Source: Pseudoalteromonas sp. A601 (GTDB taxonomy: Bacteria > Pseudomonadota > Gammaproteobacteria > Enterobacterales > Alteromonadaceae). From it: a stretch of 64,000 nt of DNA. Below the pieces are notes generated by a model. The model did not search any database. It saw nothing but the letters and a program-made list of their open reading frames with translations, and was not told where the DNA came from. The position numbers and the translations under genes are program-made. Location: assembly GCF_002165575.1 (NCBI RefSeq), contig NZ_MXQF01000001.1, positions 1 through 64,000 of the forward strand, read 5' to 3'. Positions 46,147 to 56,737 of this stretch are shown piece after piece. How positions within the stretch are numbered: the stretch's first letter is position 1; every line of letters begins with the position of its first letter.

Positions 46147-46896
46147 CTAGTTAGTTACTTCATCTGAGGCTTGTGAAGAGATAAGAGTACCTTCTTCTTC
46201 GCCCATAATAACACGCTTCAACGCGCCTGATTTATTCATATTAAATACGCTCAGTGGCATATTATGATCACGTGCTAGTGTAAATGCAGCGAGATCCATT
46301 ACTTTTAATTCTTTATCAATGATTTCATTGTAGCTTAAGTGACGGTAAAGTGTTGCATCTGGATTTTTTACCGGATCATCACTAAATACACCATCTACTT
46401 TAGTTGCTTTTATCACTGTGTCTGCTTCGATTTCAATACCACGTAAACACGCTGCTGAATCAGTAGTAAAAAATGGGTTACCTGTACCCGCGGCAAAAAT
46501 AACAACACGGCCAGTTTTTAATAAACTAATTGCTTCAGCCCAATTGTATGCATCACACACACCATTTAATGGGATTGCTGACATCAAACGACAATTAACA
46601 AATGCACGATGAAGCGCATCACGCATTGCAAGACCATTCATCACTGTTGCAAGCATGCCCATGTGATCGCCTACTACGCGATTCATTCCAGCTTCGGCAA
46701 GTGAACCACCACGTAAGAAGTTACCACCACCGATAACTAAACCCACTTCTACGTCGAGTTCTACTAGCTCTTTGATTTCTTGCGCCATGCGATCAAGTAC
46801 TTTTGGATCGATGCCAAAGCCTTCGTCTCCCATTAAGGCTTCACCACTTAATTTGAGAAGAACACGTCTAAAAATAGGTTTACGATTGATAGTCAT
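46147..46896 (-). CDS. pyrH: Uridylate kinase
   Basis: The 249-residue amino-acid-kinase-fold protein has [30 protein letters not shown] and [16 protein letters not shown]. It phosphorylates UMP to UDP. It lies between tsf and frr, separated from tsf by a strong terminator. Confidence 0.98.
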   Translation of the reverse strand: MTINRKPIFRRVLLKLSGEALMGDEGFGIDPKVLDRMAQEIKELVELDVEVGLVIGGGNFLRGGSLAEAGMNRVVGDHMGMLATVMNGLAMRDALHRAFVNCRLMSAIPLNGVCDAYNWAEAISLLKTGRVVIFAAGTGNPFFTTDSAACLRGIEIEADTVIKATKVDGVFSDDPVKNPDATLYRHLSYNEIIDKELKVMDLAAFTLARDHNMPLSVFNMNKSGALKRVIMGEEEGTLISSQASDEVTN

Positions 46897-46930
46897 AGTA
46901 TTGGGGCCAACTTTTATTAAATTATGGATA

Positions 46931-46975
46931 AAAAATAACCGCGCTTATGATAAACATAAAAGCGCGGTTATTTTA
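46931..46975 (-). terminator. Terminator downstream of tsf
   Basis: ATAACCGCGCTT and AAGCGCGGTTAT form a 12-bp stem (46935-46971), with TTTT on the minus-strand exit. It separates rpsB-tsf from pyrH-frr. Confidence 0.88.
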
Positions 46976-47054
46976 AAGAATTTCTATGCGTGACGCAAAA
47001 GCAAATAGTACTTTAATTTCATGTATTTTCCTTTTGCATCACAAATAGTTAATC

Positions 47055-47906
47055 TTACTCACCTTTTGCAGCAGCAATTTGCGCAGCTACTTCAGCAGCA
47101 AAATCTTCTTCTTTCTTCTCGATACCTGCACCAACTTCCATACGTACGAAGCTAGTAACTGTCGCGTTTTTCTCTTTAAGAATTTCGCCAACAGATTTTT
47201 TCGGTTCCATGATGAACGCTTGACCAGTAAGAGAAACCTCACCAGTGAACTTCTTCATACGACCAACAACCATTTTCTCAGCGATTTCAGCAGGCTTGCC
47301 TTCGTTCATCGCGATATCGATTTGTACTTGCTTTTCTTTTTCTACAACATCAGCAGGTACATCATCAGGCGTTAGGTAATCTGGGTTTGAAGCAGCAACG
47401 TGCATAGCAACGTGCTTAAGTGTTTCTTCATCAGCAACACCCGCAACAACAACACCAATACGCTCACCGTGACGGTACTCAACTAGTTGCTCACCAGTGA
47501 TGTACTGAAGACGACGTACATTGATGTTTTCACCAATCTTAGTCACAAGCTCAACACGATCTTCTTCGAACTTAGCTTGTAAGTCTTCGATAGTTGTCGT
47601 GTCAGCGATAGCAGCGTCAGCAACTTTGTTAGCAAATGCTAGGAAGCTTTCGTCTTTAGCTACGAAGTCAGTTTGACAGTTAACTTCTACAAGTACTGCA
47701 ACACCCGCGTTTTGCTTGATGATGATAGTACCTTCAGCAGCGATGTTACCTGCTTTTTTAGCAGCCTTTGCAGCACCGCTCTTACGCATGTTTTCAATCG
47801 CTAACTCGATGTCGCCATCAGTTTCAGTTAACGCTTTTTTACAATCCATCATGCCAGCGCCAGTACGCTCGCGTAATTCTTTAACTAGGGCAGTAGTTAC
47901 AGCCAT
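47055..47906 (-). CDS. tsf: Elongation factor Ts
   Basis: The 283-residue protein begins [25 protein letters not shown], the EF-Ts N-terminal domain, with the [10 protein letters not shown] contact region and normal length. It exchanges GDP on EF-Tu. It is downstream of rpsB as usual. Confidence 0.98.
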   Translation of the reverse strand: MAVTTALVKELRERTGAGMMDCKKALTETDGDIELAIENMRKSGAAKAAKKAGNIAAEGTIIIKQNAGVAVLVEVNCQTDFVAKDESFLAFANKVADAAIADTTTIEDLQAKFEEDRVELVTKIGENINVRRLQYITGEQLVEYRHGERIGVVVAGVADEETLKHVAMHVAASNPDYLTPDDVPADVVEKEKQVQIDIAMNEGKPAEIAEKMVVGRMKKFTGEVSLTGQAFIMEPKKSVGEILKEKNATVTSFVRMEVGAGIEKKEEDFAAEVAAQIAAAKGE

Positions 47907-47940
47907 TAGTAAATCCTCAAATCTGAATTCAGGTTAGATA

Positions 47941-47998
47941 AGCGGGTTACCCGCTCTACAAGAATAGCAAGTCTTCATCTAAATTTAGATGAAGACTT
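47941..47998. repeat. Two palindromes between rpsB and tsf
   Basis: AGCGGGT-T-ACCCGCT lies at 47941-47955. A perfect 30-bp palindrome lies at 47969-47998 (arms AAGTCTTCATCTAAA and TTTAGATGAAGACTT). In the rpsB-tsf message these would form two hairpins and could reduce tsf transcription or set an RNA processing point. No long T-tract follows. Confidence 0.7.
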
Positions 47999-48010
47999 GA
48001 TGACAGCTAA

Positions 48011-48739
48011 TTACTCAGCTTCAACGAAATCGTCTTTCTCAGCTTGAGCAACGATGTTGTTTTCACGACCTTCAGTGATTGCAGCAGCAACAGAGGTAGT
48101 GTAAAGGTTGATTGCACGGATAGCATCATCGTTACCAGGTACGATGTAATCAACACCGTCTGGGTTAGAGTTAGTATCAACGATTGCAACAACTGGAATA
48201 CCTAGATTGTTAGCTTCACGGATTGCAATGTGCTCGTGGTCAGCATCGATAACGAAAAGCGCGTCTGGAAGACCGCCCATGTTTTTGATACCACCAAGGC
48301 TCTTTTCAAGCTTTTCCATTTCACGGTTAAGCATTAACGTTTCTTTCTTAGTTAACTTCTCGAAAGTACCGTCTTGGCTTTGGATTTCAAGGTCTTTAAG
48401 ACGCTTGATTGATTGACGAACTGTTTTCCAGTTAGTCAACATACCACCTAACCAACGGTGGTTAACGTAAAACTGATCGCTTGCGATAGCTGCGTCTTTA
48501 ACTGCTTCGCTTGCTGCGCGTTTTGTACCAACGAAAAGTACTTTACCTTTGTTTGCTGCAGCACCAGATAAAAATTTAAGTGCGTCGTTAAACATTGGTA
48601 CAGTTTGCTCAAGGTTGATGATATGAACACGGTTACGAGCGCCGAAGATGAAAGGCTTCATCTTAGGGTTCCAGTAACGTGCTTGGTGACCAAAGTGAAC
48701 ACCAGCTTGAAGCATATCGCGCATTGAAACGTTTGCCAT
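48011..48739 (-). CDS. rpsB: Ribosomal protein S2
   Basis: The 242-residue protein starts [20 protein letters not shown] and has [15 protein letters not shown], standard S2 signatures. It binds the 30S subunit. Divergent from map; the 272-bp gap between them holds both promoters and the rpsB leader, in which S2 autoregulation is known in E. coli. Confidence 0.98.
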   Translation of the reverse strand: MANVSMRDMLQAGVHFGHQARYWNPKMKPFIFGARNRVHIINLEQTVPMFNDALKFLSGAAANKGKVLFVGTKRAASEAVKDAAIASDQFYVNHRWLGGMLTNWKTVRQSIKRLKDLEIQSQDGTFEKLTKKETLMLNREMEKLEKSLGGIKNMGGLPDALFVIDADHEHIAIREANNLGIPVVAIVDTNSNPDGVDYIVPGNDDAIRAINLYTTSVAAAITEGRENNIVAQAEKDDFVEAE

Positions 48740-49011
48740 TTTGTAAATCCTCTATGTAGTTTAGGGTTAGGCCTCCACATATCCCATAGCACCAACACCG
48801 AAGTTTTATTAACTTCAAATGCACCCAAGTGTATGTGACGATACGTGTGTGTGTTAAAATAAAATTGTGTTTGCCTTAAATACAAAAAATCATTTAAGAA
48901 TTTATTTGTAAAAAGACGGCGCGCTTTATACCATATAAAAAACAAATATTCAACGTCGCGTGCAAAATTTGTGCGACGATAAATGTGTTAAAACTCGACT
49001 ATGGAGCCTCT

Positions 49012-49797
49012 ATGAGTGCTGTGATCAAGACCCCTGAAGAAATAGAGAAAATGCGTGTAGCTGGGCGCTTAGCGGCAGAAGTGCTAGAAATGATTGAGCC
49101 ACATGTAGTGCCAGGTGTGACCACTGATGAACTAAATACAATTTGTCATAATTATATTGTCGATGTACAAAAAGCGATCCCTGCTCCACTTAATTACCAT
49201 GGCTTTCCAAAATCGATATGTACGTCTGTAAACCATGTTATTTGTCATGGTATTCCAAATGATAAGCCATTAAAAGACGGCGACAGTGTCAATATCGATA
49301 TCACTGTTATTAAAGATGGCTACCATGGCGACACCTCAAAAATGTTCCATGTTGGTACACCTAACATTCAAGGTAAACGTCTTGCACAAATTACCCAAGA
49401 AAGTCTGTACTTGGCGATAAAAATGGTAAAACCAGGCGTTCGCCTAGGTGATATCGGTGAAGCAATTCAAAAATATGCCGAAGGATTTAATTATTCTATC
49501 GTTCGTGAATATTGTGGCCACGGTATTGGCGCTGAGTTTCACGAAGAACCTCAAATCATGCACTATGGCCGTGCAGGCACTGGAGAAGCTTTAAAAGCGG
49601 GCATGTGCCTAACAATTGAACCTATGGTCAATGCCGGTAAACGCCAATGTAAATTACTAAAAGATGACTGGACCGTGGTCACAAAAGACCGTTCTTTGTC
49701 AGCGCAGTGGGAACACACGCTACTAGTAACTGAAAATGGTGTTGAAATTTTAACGCTCCGATCAGATGATACGATAGACAGGATCATCGAACATTAG
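49012..49797 (+). CDS. map: Methionine aminopeptidase, type I
   Basis: From ATG 49012 the product is 261 residues. It has the M24 pita-bread fold with metal ligands in NIDITVIKDGYHGDTSKMF, CGHGIGAEFHEEP and IEPMVNAG. It removes initiator Met. ATG 49012 is chosen since GGAG lies upstream and SAVIKTPEEIEKMR is the usual start. It heads map-glnD-dapD. Confidence 0.97.
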   Translation: MSAVIKTPEEIEKMRVAGRLAAEVLEMIEPHVVPGVTTDELNTICHNYIVDVQKAIPAPLNYHGFPKSICTSVNHVICHGIPNDKPLKDGDSVNIDITVIKDGYHGDTSKMFHVGTPNIQGKRLAQITQESLYLAIKMVKPGVRLGDIGEAIQKYAEGFNYSIVREYCGHGIGAEFHEEPQIMHYGRAGTGEALKAGMCLTIEPMVNAGKRQCKLLKDDWTVVTKDRSLSAQWEHTLLVTENGVEILTLRSDDTIDRIIEH

Positions 49798-49809
49798 GAG
49801 CCAGCCCAC

Positions 49810-52425
49810 GTGGCATTACCCAATAAAGTAAAAAAGTTGCTTAGCGATGCTGAGCAACTAACCGATTACCGCGACTGTTCTGCTTACTTTTATAAATGGT
49901 TGCAAAACGAGTTTTCAAAACAACCCGTTGGTAATTTGATTAATGCCCGCGCTGAATTTATAGACCGCTTACTGATCAAACTTTTTCATGTTTATGACTT
50001 AGCTCATGAGCCTGATTTAGCACTTATTGCAGTAGGCGGCTATGGCCGTGGTGAATTACACCCTTACTCAGACATCGACTTTTTGTTACTGGTTACAGAG
50101 CAACCTAGTGACGCTATTTGTGAAAAAATAGGCCAGTTTGTCACTATGCTATGGGACCTGAGTTTAGAAATAGGTCACAGTGTTCGTACCATAGATCAAG
50201 CGATTGAGCAAAAACGTGAAGACGTTACGTTTGCCACCAGCTTACTCGAAAGCCGTTTATTATTTGGCAATCACATCGAATATGAAAAACTGAAAAATCA
50301 TATTCTCGACACCCCTATTTGGCGCTCAGATGACTTCTTTTTGGCAAAAGTACAAGAACAAAATTTACGTCATAAGAAATGTCATGGTACTGCCTACAAC
50401 TTAGAACCAAACATTAAAGAAAACCCTGGTGGACTGCGAGACTTACAAACCATTATATGGGTTGCTAAAAAGCACTTTAGAGCAGAAACCCTACAAGAAC
50501 TAATTAGTCATGGCTATTTAACCCATGAAGAATACCAAGAGCTTTCTGAGTGTTTAGAGAACTTATGGAATATTCGCTTCGCCTTGCACCTAGCTGCAGG
50601 ACGCTCAGAAAACCGCTTACTGTTTGATCATCAACCTCTGGCGGCAGAAATTCTCGGTTTTGGTAGTGATGGTAAGGCCTCTGTTGAGCGAATGATGAAA
50701 CGCTTGTTCAGAATAATGAGCCGAGTTCGTGAACTTAACCAAATGTTGTTATCTTATTTCGAGCAAAGTATTTTGCCTGAAACGAGTGAGCAACCCGTTA
50801 TTGAGTTAGACCGCAGTTTTGAACGCGTTGGCCATCAAATTAGGGTTAAGAATCCTTCGGTATTTTTCCGTCGTGACCAACTCTTTGTGCTGTTTGAGCA
50901 TATTGCTGATAACCCTGCGATAACACATATTTACCCAAGTACGATTCGTACCATTCGCCAAGTTCGTAGACGCTTGTTAGGTGACTTACAAGATTACGCA
51001 GCGTGTCGCGAAGCGTTTTTACGAATAATAAAGCATCCCAACGGCATGGGGCGCGCATTTACTCTAATGCACAAACACGGCATGCTCGCAGCTTATTTGC
51101 CACAGTGGCGTAATATTTTCGGTCAAATGCAATTTGACTTGTTTCATGCGTATACGGTTGATGAACATACCCATAAACTAATTAATAATATTTATCAGTA
51201 CTTTGATAAATCTAACGCTTCTGAGTTTCGATTATGCTGTGAAATAGTCACTCGCATGGACAAGCCTGAGTTACTCTACTTAGCGGGTATATTTCATGAT
51301 ATTGCCAAAGGCCGTGGAGGCGATCACTCTGAACTTGGCTCTGTGGATGCTATCGCTTTTGCTAAACTACATCGATTCACAAATTCTGATGGCAAGCTTA
51401 TCTCATGGTTAGTGGCTAATCACCTACTTATGTCGGTAACGGCACAACGTAAAGATATTAATGACCCTGATGTGATCAAAGAGTTTGCTTCAAAGGTCAA
51501 AACTGAGCGCCAACTTGATTACTTATACTGTTTAACCGTTGCCGATATACGCGCCACCAATGATAACTTATGGAATGACTGGAAAAACACTTTACTGCGT
51601 GAGCTGTATTTACATACTCAACGAGCGCTGCGCTTAGGGCTTGAAAACCCAATGGATCAACGCGATCAAATTCGTGATAAGAAGCGCCAAGCAAAACAGC
51701 GATTACTAAATCACGGGTTCACTGAAGATAAAATCGATTTAATATGGAGCCGTTTTAAAGCCAATTATTTCACTGCCTTTAGTGAGCAACAAATCTCATG
51801 GCACAGCGAACATTTAATTAAGTCAGATCTCACTCAACCTAGCGTTATTGTGTCTAATAAAGCCATGCATGGTGGCACACAAGTGTTTGTTTATAGCCCC
51901 TATTCAGGTGCTATTTTTGCGCGTTTAGTGAATGTAATTGGCTCGAAAAAAGCACAAGTACAACATGCTCAAGTACTCACAACCCGTGACGGTTATGTGC
52001 TGTTCAGCTTTGTTGTGTTAGAAGTTAATGGCGATCCAATTGCGAGTGGTCGCGCACAATCGATAAAACGCGGACTTGATCAAGCATTAGCAGATCCACG
52101 TAAAAAAATACGCTTTAAAAAGAATCGCTCGCAGCGCTTTAAAGACTTTAATATTAAACCTAAAATCATTTTACGTCCTCACCCACGTAAAGACCGCAGT
52201 TTAATAGAAATTCAAGCAGTAGATATTCCTGGTTTATTGACCAAAATAGCTGAAGTTTTTCAAGCTCATTTATTACATATACATGCTGCACGTATCACTA
52301 CCGTAGGTGAACGTGCAGAAGATTTCTTCGTGGTATCGAATAACGAGTACCAAGCACTTACTGACGAAGAGCAAGCAAAAATTCATCAAGCATTGCGTAA
52401 AAAACTCAACGCAGAAACCGAATAA
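49810..52425 (+). CDS. glnD: PII uridylyltransferase/uridylyl-removing enzyme
   Basis: The 871-residue protein has a nucleotidyltransferase domain (GGYGRGELHPYSDIDFLLL, near 75-93), an HD domain (GIFHDIAKGRGGDHSELG, near 500) and two C-terminal ACT domains. It senses glutamine and modifies PII. The start is GTG with GGAG upstream. It lies 12 bp after map and 9 bp before dapD. Confidence 0.97.
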   Translation: MALPNKVKKLLSDAEQLTDYRDCSAYFYKWLQNEFSKQPVGNLINARAEFIDRLLIKLFHVYDLAHEPDLALIAVGGYGRGELHPYSDIDFLLLVTEQPSDAICEKIGQFVTMLWDLSLEIGHSVRTIDQAIEQKREDVTFATSLLESRLLFGNHIEYEKLKNHILDTPIWRSDDFFLAKVQEQNLRHKKCHGTAYNLEPNIKENPGGLRDLQTIIWVAKKHFRAETLQELISHGYLTHEEYQELSECLENLWNIRFALHLAAGRSENRLLFDHQPLAAEILGFGSDGKASVERMMKRLFRIMSRVRELNQMLLSYFEQSILPETSEQPVIELDRSFERVGHQIRVKNPSVFFRRDQLFVLFEHIADNPAITHIYPSTIRTIRQVRRRLLGDLQDYAACREAFLRIIKHPNGMGRAFTLMHKHGMLAAYLPQWRNIFGQMQFDLFHAYTVDEHTHKLINNIYQYFDKSNASEFRLCCEIVTRMDKPELLYLAGIFHDIAKGRGGDHSELGSVDAIAFAKLHRFTNSDGKLISWLVANHLLMSVTAQRKDINDPDVIKEFASKVKTERQLDYLYCLTVADIRATNDNLWNDWKNTLLRELYLHTQRALRLGLENPMDQRDQIRDKKRQAKQRLLNHGFTEDKIDLIWSRFKANYFTAFSEQQISWHSEHLIKSDLTQPSVIVSNKAMHGGTQVFVYSPYSGAIFARLVNVIGSKKAQVQHAQVLTTRDGYVLFSFVVLEVNGDPIASGRAQSIKRGLDQALADPRKKIRFKKNRSQRFKDFNIKPKIILRPHPRKDRSLIEIQAVDIPGLLTKIAEVFQAHLLHIHAARITTVGERAEDFFVVSNNEYQALTDEEQAKIHQALRKKLNAETE

Positions 52426-52434
52426 GAGGACCTT

Positions 52435-53262
52435 ATGTCAGATTTAAAAACCATGATTGAAAACGCCTGGGATAACCGCGATAGTATTAGCCCAAGCACA
52501 GTATCAAGCGACGTAAAGCAAGCTATTATTGACGCGCTCGAATTACTAGATAGCGGTGCTGCACGAGTTGCTGAGAAAATCAGTGGTGAGTGGGTCGTTC
52601 ATCAATGGTTGAAAAAAGCGGTATTACTGTCATTTCGGATCCGTGATAACGAACCGATGAACGATGGTGTGAACCAGTTCTACGATAAAGTACCGCTTAA
52701 ATTCAGTGATTACACGGCCGATCAATTTCAGCAAGGTGGTATGCGCGTAGTACCAAACGCTGTCGCTCGTAAAGGCAGCTTTGTCGGTAAAAACGTGGTA
52801 CTAATGCCATCATACGTAAACATTGGTGCTTATGTTGATGACGGTACCATGGTTGATACATGGGCCACTGTAGGCTCATGCGCACAAATAGGTAAGAACG
52901 TTCACCTATCGGGTGGCGTGGGCATAGGTGGAGTTTTAGAGCCATTACAAGCTAATCCAACTATTATCGAAGATAACTGTTTTATTGGCGCTCGTTCTGA
53001 AATTGTAGAAGGTGTGGTTGTTGAAGAAGGTGCAGTGATCTCAATGGGCGTTTACATCAGCCAAAGCACGCGTATCTACGACCGTGAAACCGGCGAAATT
53101 CACTATGGCCGTGTTCCAGCAGGTGCTGTTGTTGTACCTGGTGCATTACCATCAAAAGATGGCACTCACAGCTTATACGCTGCAATCATCGTGAAAAAAG
53201 TAGACCAACAAACCCGCAAAAAAGTGGGTATTAACGCATTATTGAGATCGATAGACGATTAA
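52435..53262 (+). CDS. dapD: Tetrahydrodipicolinate N-succinyltransferase
   Basis: The 275-residue protein is a left-handed beta-helix acyltransferase, with [20 protein letters not shown] and [15 protein letters not shown] typical of DapD. It is the succinylase step of lysine and diaminopimelate synthesis. It is last in the map-glnD-dapD run, followed by a terminator. Confidence 0.98.
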   Translation: MSDLKTMIENAWDNRDSISPSTVSSDVKQAIIDALELLDSGAARVAEKISGEWVVHQWLKKAVLLSFRIRDNEPMNDGVNQFYDKVPLKFSDYTADQFQQGGMRVVPNAVARKGSFVGKNVVLMPSYVNIGAYVDDGTMVDTWATVGSCAQIGKNVHLSGGVGIGGVLEPLQANPTIIEDNCFIGARSEIVEGVVVEEGAVISMGVYISQSTRIYDRETGEIHYGRVPAGAVVVPGALPSKDGTHSLYAAIIVKKVDQQTRKKVGINALLRSIDD

Positions 53263-53274
53263 GAGCTGTAAGCT

Positions 53275-53427
53275 TTCAGTCGTCAGCGATCAGCTGATTT
53301 GAGTTAATAGCTGGGTTTGAGGATATCACTCCCAGCTATTTTATTTTCACTCAATACTAATTAATAACTTAAAACCAAATGTTTACTTTTCTCAGTCAGA
53401 TCACTTAACTGACGGCTGACGGCTAAA
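53275..53427. repeat. Short element with imperfect inverted ends
   Basis: TTTCAGTCGTCAGC at 53275-53288 and GCTGACGGCTAAAA at 53414-53427 are imperfect inverted copies flanking the dapD terminator. Runs of CTGACGGCTGACGGCT resemble short dispersed intergenic repeats seen in marine gammaproteobacteria. A REP- or MITE-like element is possible. Confidence 0.4.
53306..53347 (+). terminator. Terminator downstream of dapD
   Basis: AATAGCTGGG (53306-53315) pairs with CCCAGCTATT (53331-53340), followed by TTATTTT. Confidence 0.88.
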
Positions 53428-53437
53428 AATACTCACT

Positions 53438-54454
53438 TTACCATTTAGCATAATGATCTTCGGTAAAGCCCCACTCTCCGTTGAGTGTAATAACTTCATT
53501 TTCGAGCGTGATTTGTCCATAAAAACGGCCAAAGTGTTGAGTGAAGTTGCTGGCGATGATAAGTAAATTAGTTTTATCTTGGCGTTTACCTACCGGCTCA
53601 AAGGTGAGGTTTATAATGCCGTCATTTGAGCGCAACTGCCATTGTCTGTAATCACTTTTATCGCTATAACGTTTAAATTTAAAATCGACCATATCGATTT
53701 TTATTAAAGTGCCATCAAGCCACAGCGCGTTTTCAGTAAAACCTGTTTCCACCACTCCAGCAGCAAGGTTTAAACCTAAACGTCTGCCATCGGCTAAGGT
53801 GCAAGCTAAGCTCCCCCAGTTCCAAAATGTTTCTCGGCGCATAAAGCCTGCGCTCCAATCAACACTTGCTAGCGCTTTTACTTGCTCAAGGTTGATATGC
53901 TTGCCTCGCCATTCGATAGAGCCTGAGCAAGGAAGTGCTGCAATTTTCTGGGTAAAGTGAAAGCCTGTAAAGCCAGCCCTTACACAAACTGCAAGCGGAT
54001 TGTATTGTACTGACTCATCAATAACAGCTTCAATTTTTAGACCCGCTTTTAAATAGACTGTGACTTTTCGTAAACCTGATTCATTAATGATCGTGACACT
54101 ATTCGCGCCTTTATGAAAATGCGCCTTGCCTGAGTTTGGCTTAGTATCAATGTAAGTACCTATAGCAAATAAATTGGTAAAGCTAAACTCCTCAAATTCA
54201 CCAGTGTTTGGATGATATAGATAGATAAAGCAGTTACTGGCAATTTTTAAATCAACAATCGCCAAACCAACAATAAGTGTTTCACAAGTAAAACTTATAA
54301 ATTGAAACTGGTTAAACTTTAGTTTTTTCGCAAGCAGGCTTTTTCGCTTGCCCATGCTACTGCGCAAATCAAAATTCAGATAATTAATTTGCTCAATCCC
54401 TTGTTCAAACATCCCAAATTTGGCTTCACCATATTGATTAATTAATTTTTTCAT
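53438..54454 (-). CDS. DUF2804 family protein
   Basis: The 338-residue protein matches DUF2804 in length and motifs (LIVGLAIVDLKIASNCFIYLY, WNWGSLACTLADGRRLGLNLAAG). It is predicted beta-rich and soluble without a signal peptide. Some members are annotated near lipid or stress genes, but no activity is established. It is a single gene, convergent with dapD and divergent from the BCCT transporter. Confidence 0.82.
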   Translation of the reverse strand: MKKLINQYGEAKFGMFEQGIEQINYLNFDLRSSMGKRKSLLAKKLKFNQFQFISFTCETLIVGLAIVDLKIASNCFIYLYHPNTGEFEEFSFTNLFAIGTYIDTKPNSGKAHFHKGANSVTIINESGLRKVTVYLKAGLKIEAVIDESVQYNPLAVCVRAGFTGFHFTQKIAALPCSGSIEWRGKHINLEQVKALASVDWSAGFMRRETFWNWGSLACTLADGRRLGLNLAAGVVETGFTENALWLDGTLIKIDMVDFKFKRYSDKSDYRQWQLRSNDGIINLTFEPVGKRQDKTNLLIIASNFTQHFGRFYGQITLENEVITLNGEWGFTEDHYAKW

Positions 54455-54660
54455 AGCTATTAAATCCAGTTAATGTTGAGCATTTAGGCATCAATATTTA
54501 TATAGAGTACTGTTATTTATGGATTGTTAAAAGGCTAAGCCTTATCGTTTTATCTATTTTGGGTAAAGATAACAAGCTATAAAATTAGCCAGTACTTAGC
54601 AGATGTAATAAGGTAAATAGGCATGCTTTAAAGTTAGCTCTCAATATTAAGGATTAATAT

Positions 54661-56691
54661 ATGACGAAAAAAACCTTACGCTCAACTATTTTGCTGCCTG
54701 TATTTTTACCTGCAGTGTTAATCATTTTGTGCTTAGTACTCGGTACTATTAGTAACCCTGAACTGGCTGGAGAAGCATTCAGCGTTACTTTATCTTGGAT
54801 AACTGAAACCTTTGGTTGGTTTTATATGTTATCTGTCGCTATATTTTTAGTGTTTATTGTCTCTGTTGCCGCATCAAGTTGGGGCAACATAAAACTAGGC
54901 CCTGATCATGCACAACCCCAGTACAGTTTTGCCGAGTGGTTTGCGATGCTGTTCTCTGCGGGCTATGGTGTTGCATTACTTTATTTTGGTGTTGCTGAAC
55001 CTGTTTTACACTATGCATCCCCGCCAAGTGGCGCAGCAGAGACTGTGGATGCAGCTAAACAAGCAATGCAAATTGCCTTTTTTCATTGGGGTTTTCATAT
55101 CTGGGCTATATATGGCATTGTCGGTTTAGTGCTTGCTTACTTTGCTTTTCGCCATGGCCTACCACTATCTATTCGTTCCGCTTTATACCCACTTATTGGT
55201 GACAAAATTCACGGCCCTATTGGCCATACGGTGGATGTGTTTGCAATTTTAGGCACTCTATTTGGCATAGCAACCACATTAGGTTTGTCGGTCACTCAAA
55301 TTAATGCAGGGTTACATTATTTATGGCCCACTATTCCTGTTAATACTACGGTCCAAATTATTGCTATCGCGTTGATAACTACAGCTGCAACAGTTTCAGT
55401 TGTCGCAGGTATGGATAAAGGCGTAAAGCGCCTCTCGATTTTAAACATGGTGTTAGCAATCACGTTAATGACTTTTGTCTTTTTTGTCGGTTCAAGTATC
55501 CATATTTTAGAATCATTTTTGCAAAATACCGGCAGTTACTTAAGCGGTATTGTTGAACGTACATTTAACTTACAAGCCTATAGCCGCAGCGACTGGATAG
55601 GCAATTGGACATTATTTATATTTGGCTGGACGATTGCCTGGGCACCTTTTGTAGGCATGTTCATTGCTAAAATTAGCCGTGGCCGCACCATTAGACAGTT
55701 TGTCGTTGGTGTTATGTTAGTACCAACTATTTTTACCTTTTTATGGTTCTCTGTGTTTGGCGATACAGCATTGAATCTTATTATGAATGAAGGATTTGAC
55801 ACCTTAATTGCTGATGTACAAGCGAATCACGCTGTCGCGCTATTTCAACTATTTGAAGCCCTACCTTGGTCATTCTTTATCTCGTTGCTGACTGTTATTT
55901 TGATTATTACATTTTTTGTTACTTCATCCGATTCAGGATCATTGGTGATTGATTCACTTGCATCAGGTGGGAGCCTCGACACGCCAGCTTGGCAACGCGT
56001 TTTTTGGGCAGTATTAGAGGGCACCGTTGCATCCGTGCTATTGCTTGCAGGTGGTTTAAGTGCGCTACAAACAATGACAATAGCCAGTGCATTACCCTTT
56101 GCTGTGATCATGTTACTTGCAACTGTTGGTCTTTGGCGCGCCCTACGCATTGAAGGACATAGAGATTCCAGCTTACAAGTACATACATTGACCAACAAAA
56201 ACCCAAACCTTTCACATTGGAAGCGACGATTAGCTGCGATGGTAAGTTATCCTAACAAGAACGACGTGCATACTTTTATCAGCCAAGTCGTTATAAACGC
56301 GATGGAATCTGTACAAGCCGAGTTAAAAACGCGTCAATGGCAAGCCGTTGTAGAATTCGACGATGTCATGGGCCGTGCTTTTCTAACCGTGTTAAGGCAT
56401 GAGCATGTAGACTTTGTGTATGATATTAGGCTGACAGAGCACGCAACACCAAGCTTCGCTTACGCTGAGTTAAAAAACACTGAGAATGACCCTGAGCTTT
56501 ATTATCGTGCCGAGGTATTTTTACGCCGTGGAGGTTTATCTTATGATATTTATGGCTTTAATGAAGATGATATTGTTAAGGATATACTCGATCAGTTTGA
56601 AAACTACTTACACTTTTTAGATAACAGCCCCGGAGAACTTCCATGGGACATGGCAAAACACGATGACATGCTAGATACCGATAAAAGCTAA
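54661..56691 (+). CDS. BCCT family betaine/choline/carnitine transporter
   Basis: The 676-residue protein has about twelve membrane helices (residues 10-500). The BCCT signature is WTIAWAPFVGMFIAKISRGRTIRQF, with FHWGFHIWAIYG earlier. The C-terminal 150-residue cytoplasmic tail is long, as in BetT-type choline carriers and osmoregulated members. It imports a quaternary ammonium compatible solute with H+ or Na+. The exact substrate cannot be told from sequence. It is a single gene with its own terminator. Confidence 0.92.
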   Translation: MTKKTLRSTILLPVFLPAVLIILCLVLGTISNPELAGEAFSVTLSWITETFGWFYMLSVAIFLVFIVSVAASSWGNIKLGPDHAQPQYSFAEWFAMLFSAGYGVALLYFGVAEPVLHYASPPSGAAETVDAAKQAMQIAFFHWGFHIWAIYGIVGLVLAYFAFRHGLPLSIRSALYPLIGDKIHGPIGHTVDVFAILGTLFGIATTLGLSVTQINAGLHYLWPTIPVNTTVQIIAIALITTAATVSVVAGMDKGVKRLSILNMVLAITLMTFVFFVGSSIHILESFLQNTGSYLSGIVERTFNLQAYSRSDWIGNWTLFIFGWTIAWAPFVGMFIAKISRGRTIRQFVVGVMLVPTIFTFLWFSVFGDTALNLIMNEGFDTLIADVQANHAVALFQLFEALPWSFFISLLTVILIITFFVTSSDSGSLVIDSLASGGSLDTPAWQRVFWAVLEGTVASVLLLAGGLSALQTMTIASALPFAVIMLLATVGLWRALRIEGHRDSSLQVHTLTNKNPNLSHWKRRLAAMVSYPNKNDVHTFISQVVINAMESVQAELKTRQWQAVVEFDDVMGRAFLTVLRHEHVDFVYDIRLTEHATPSFAYAELKNTENDPELYYRAEVFLRRGGLSYDIYGFNEDDIVKDILDQFENYLHFLDNSPGELPWDMAKHDDMLDTDKS

Positions 56692-56703
56692 ACCGTAAAT
56701 CAG

Positions 56704-56737
56704 AAAGTACTCACAAGGATGTTGGTACTTTGTCTAT
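56704..56737. terminator. Terminator between convergent genes
   Basis: AAAGTAC (56704-56710) pairs with GTACTTT (56725-56731) around a 14-nt loop, followed by a T-rich tail. It serves the BCCT gene and overlaps the end of the gene at 56734. Confidence 0.55.
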
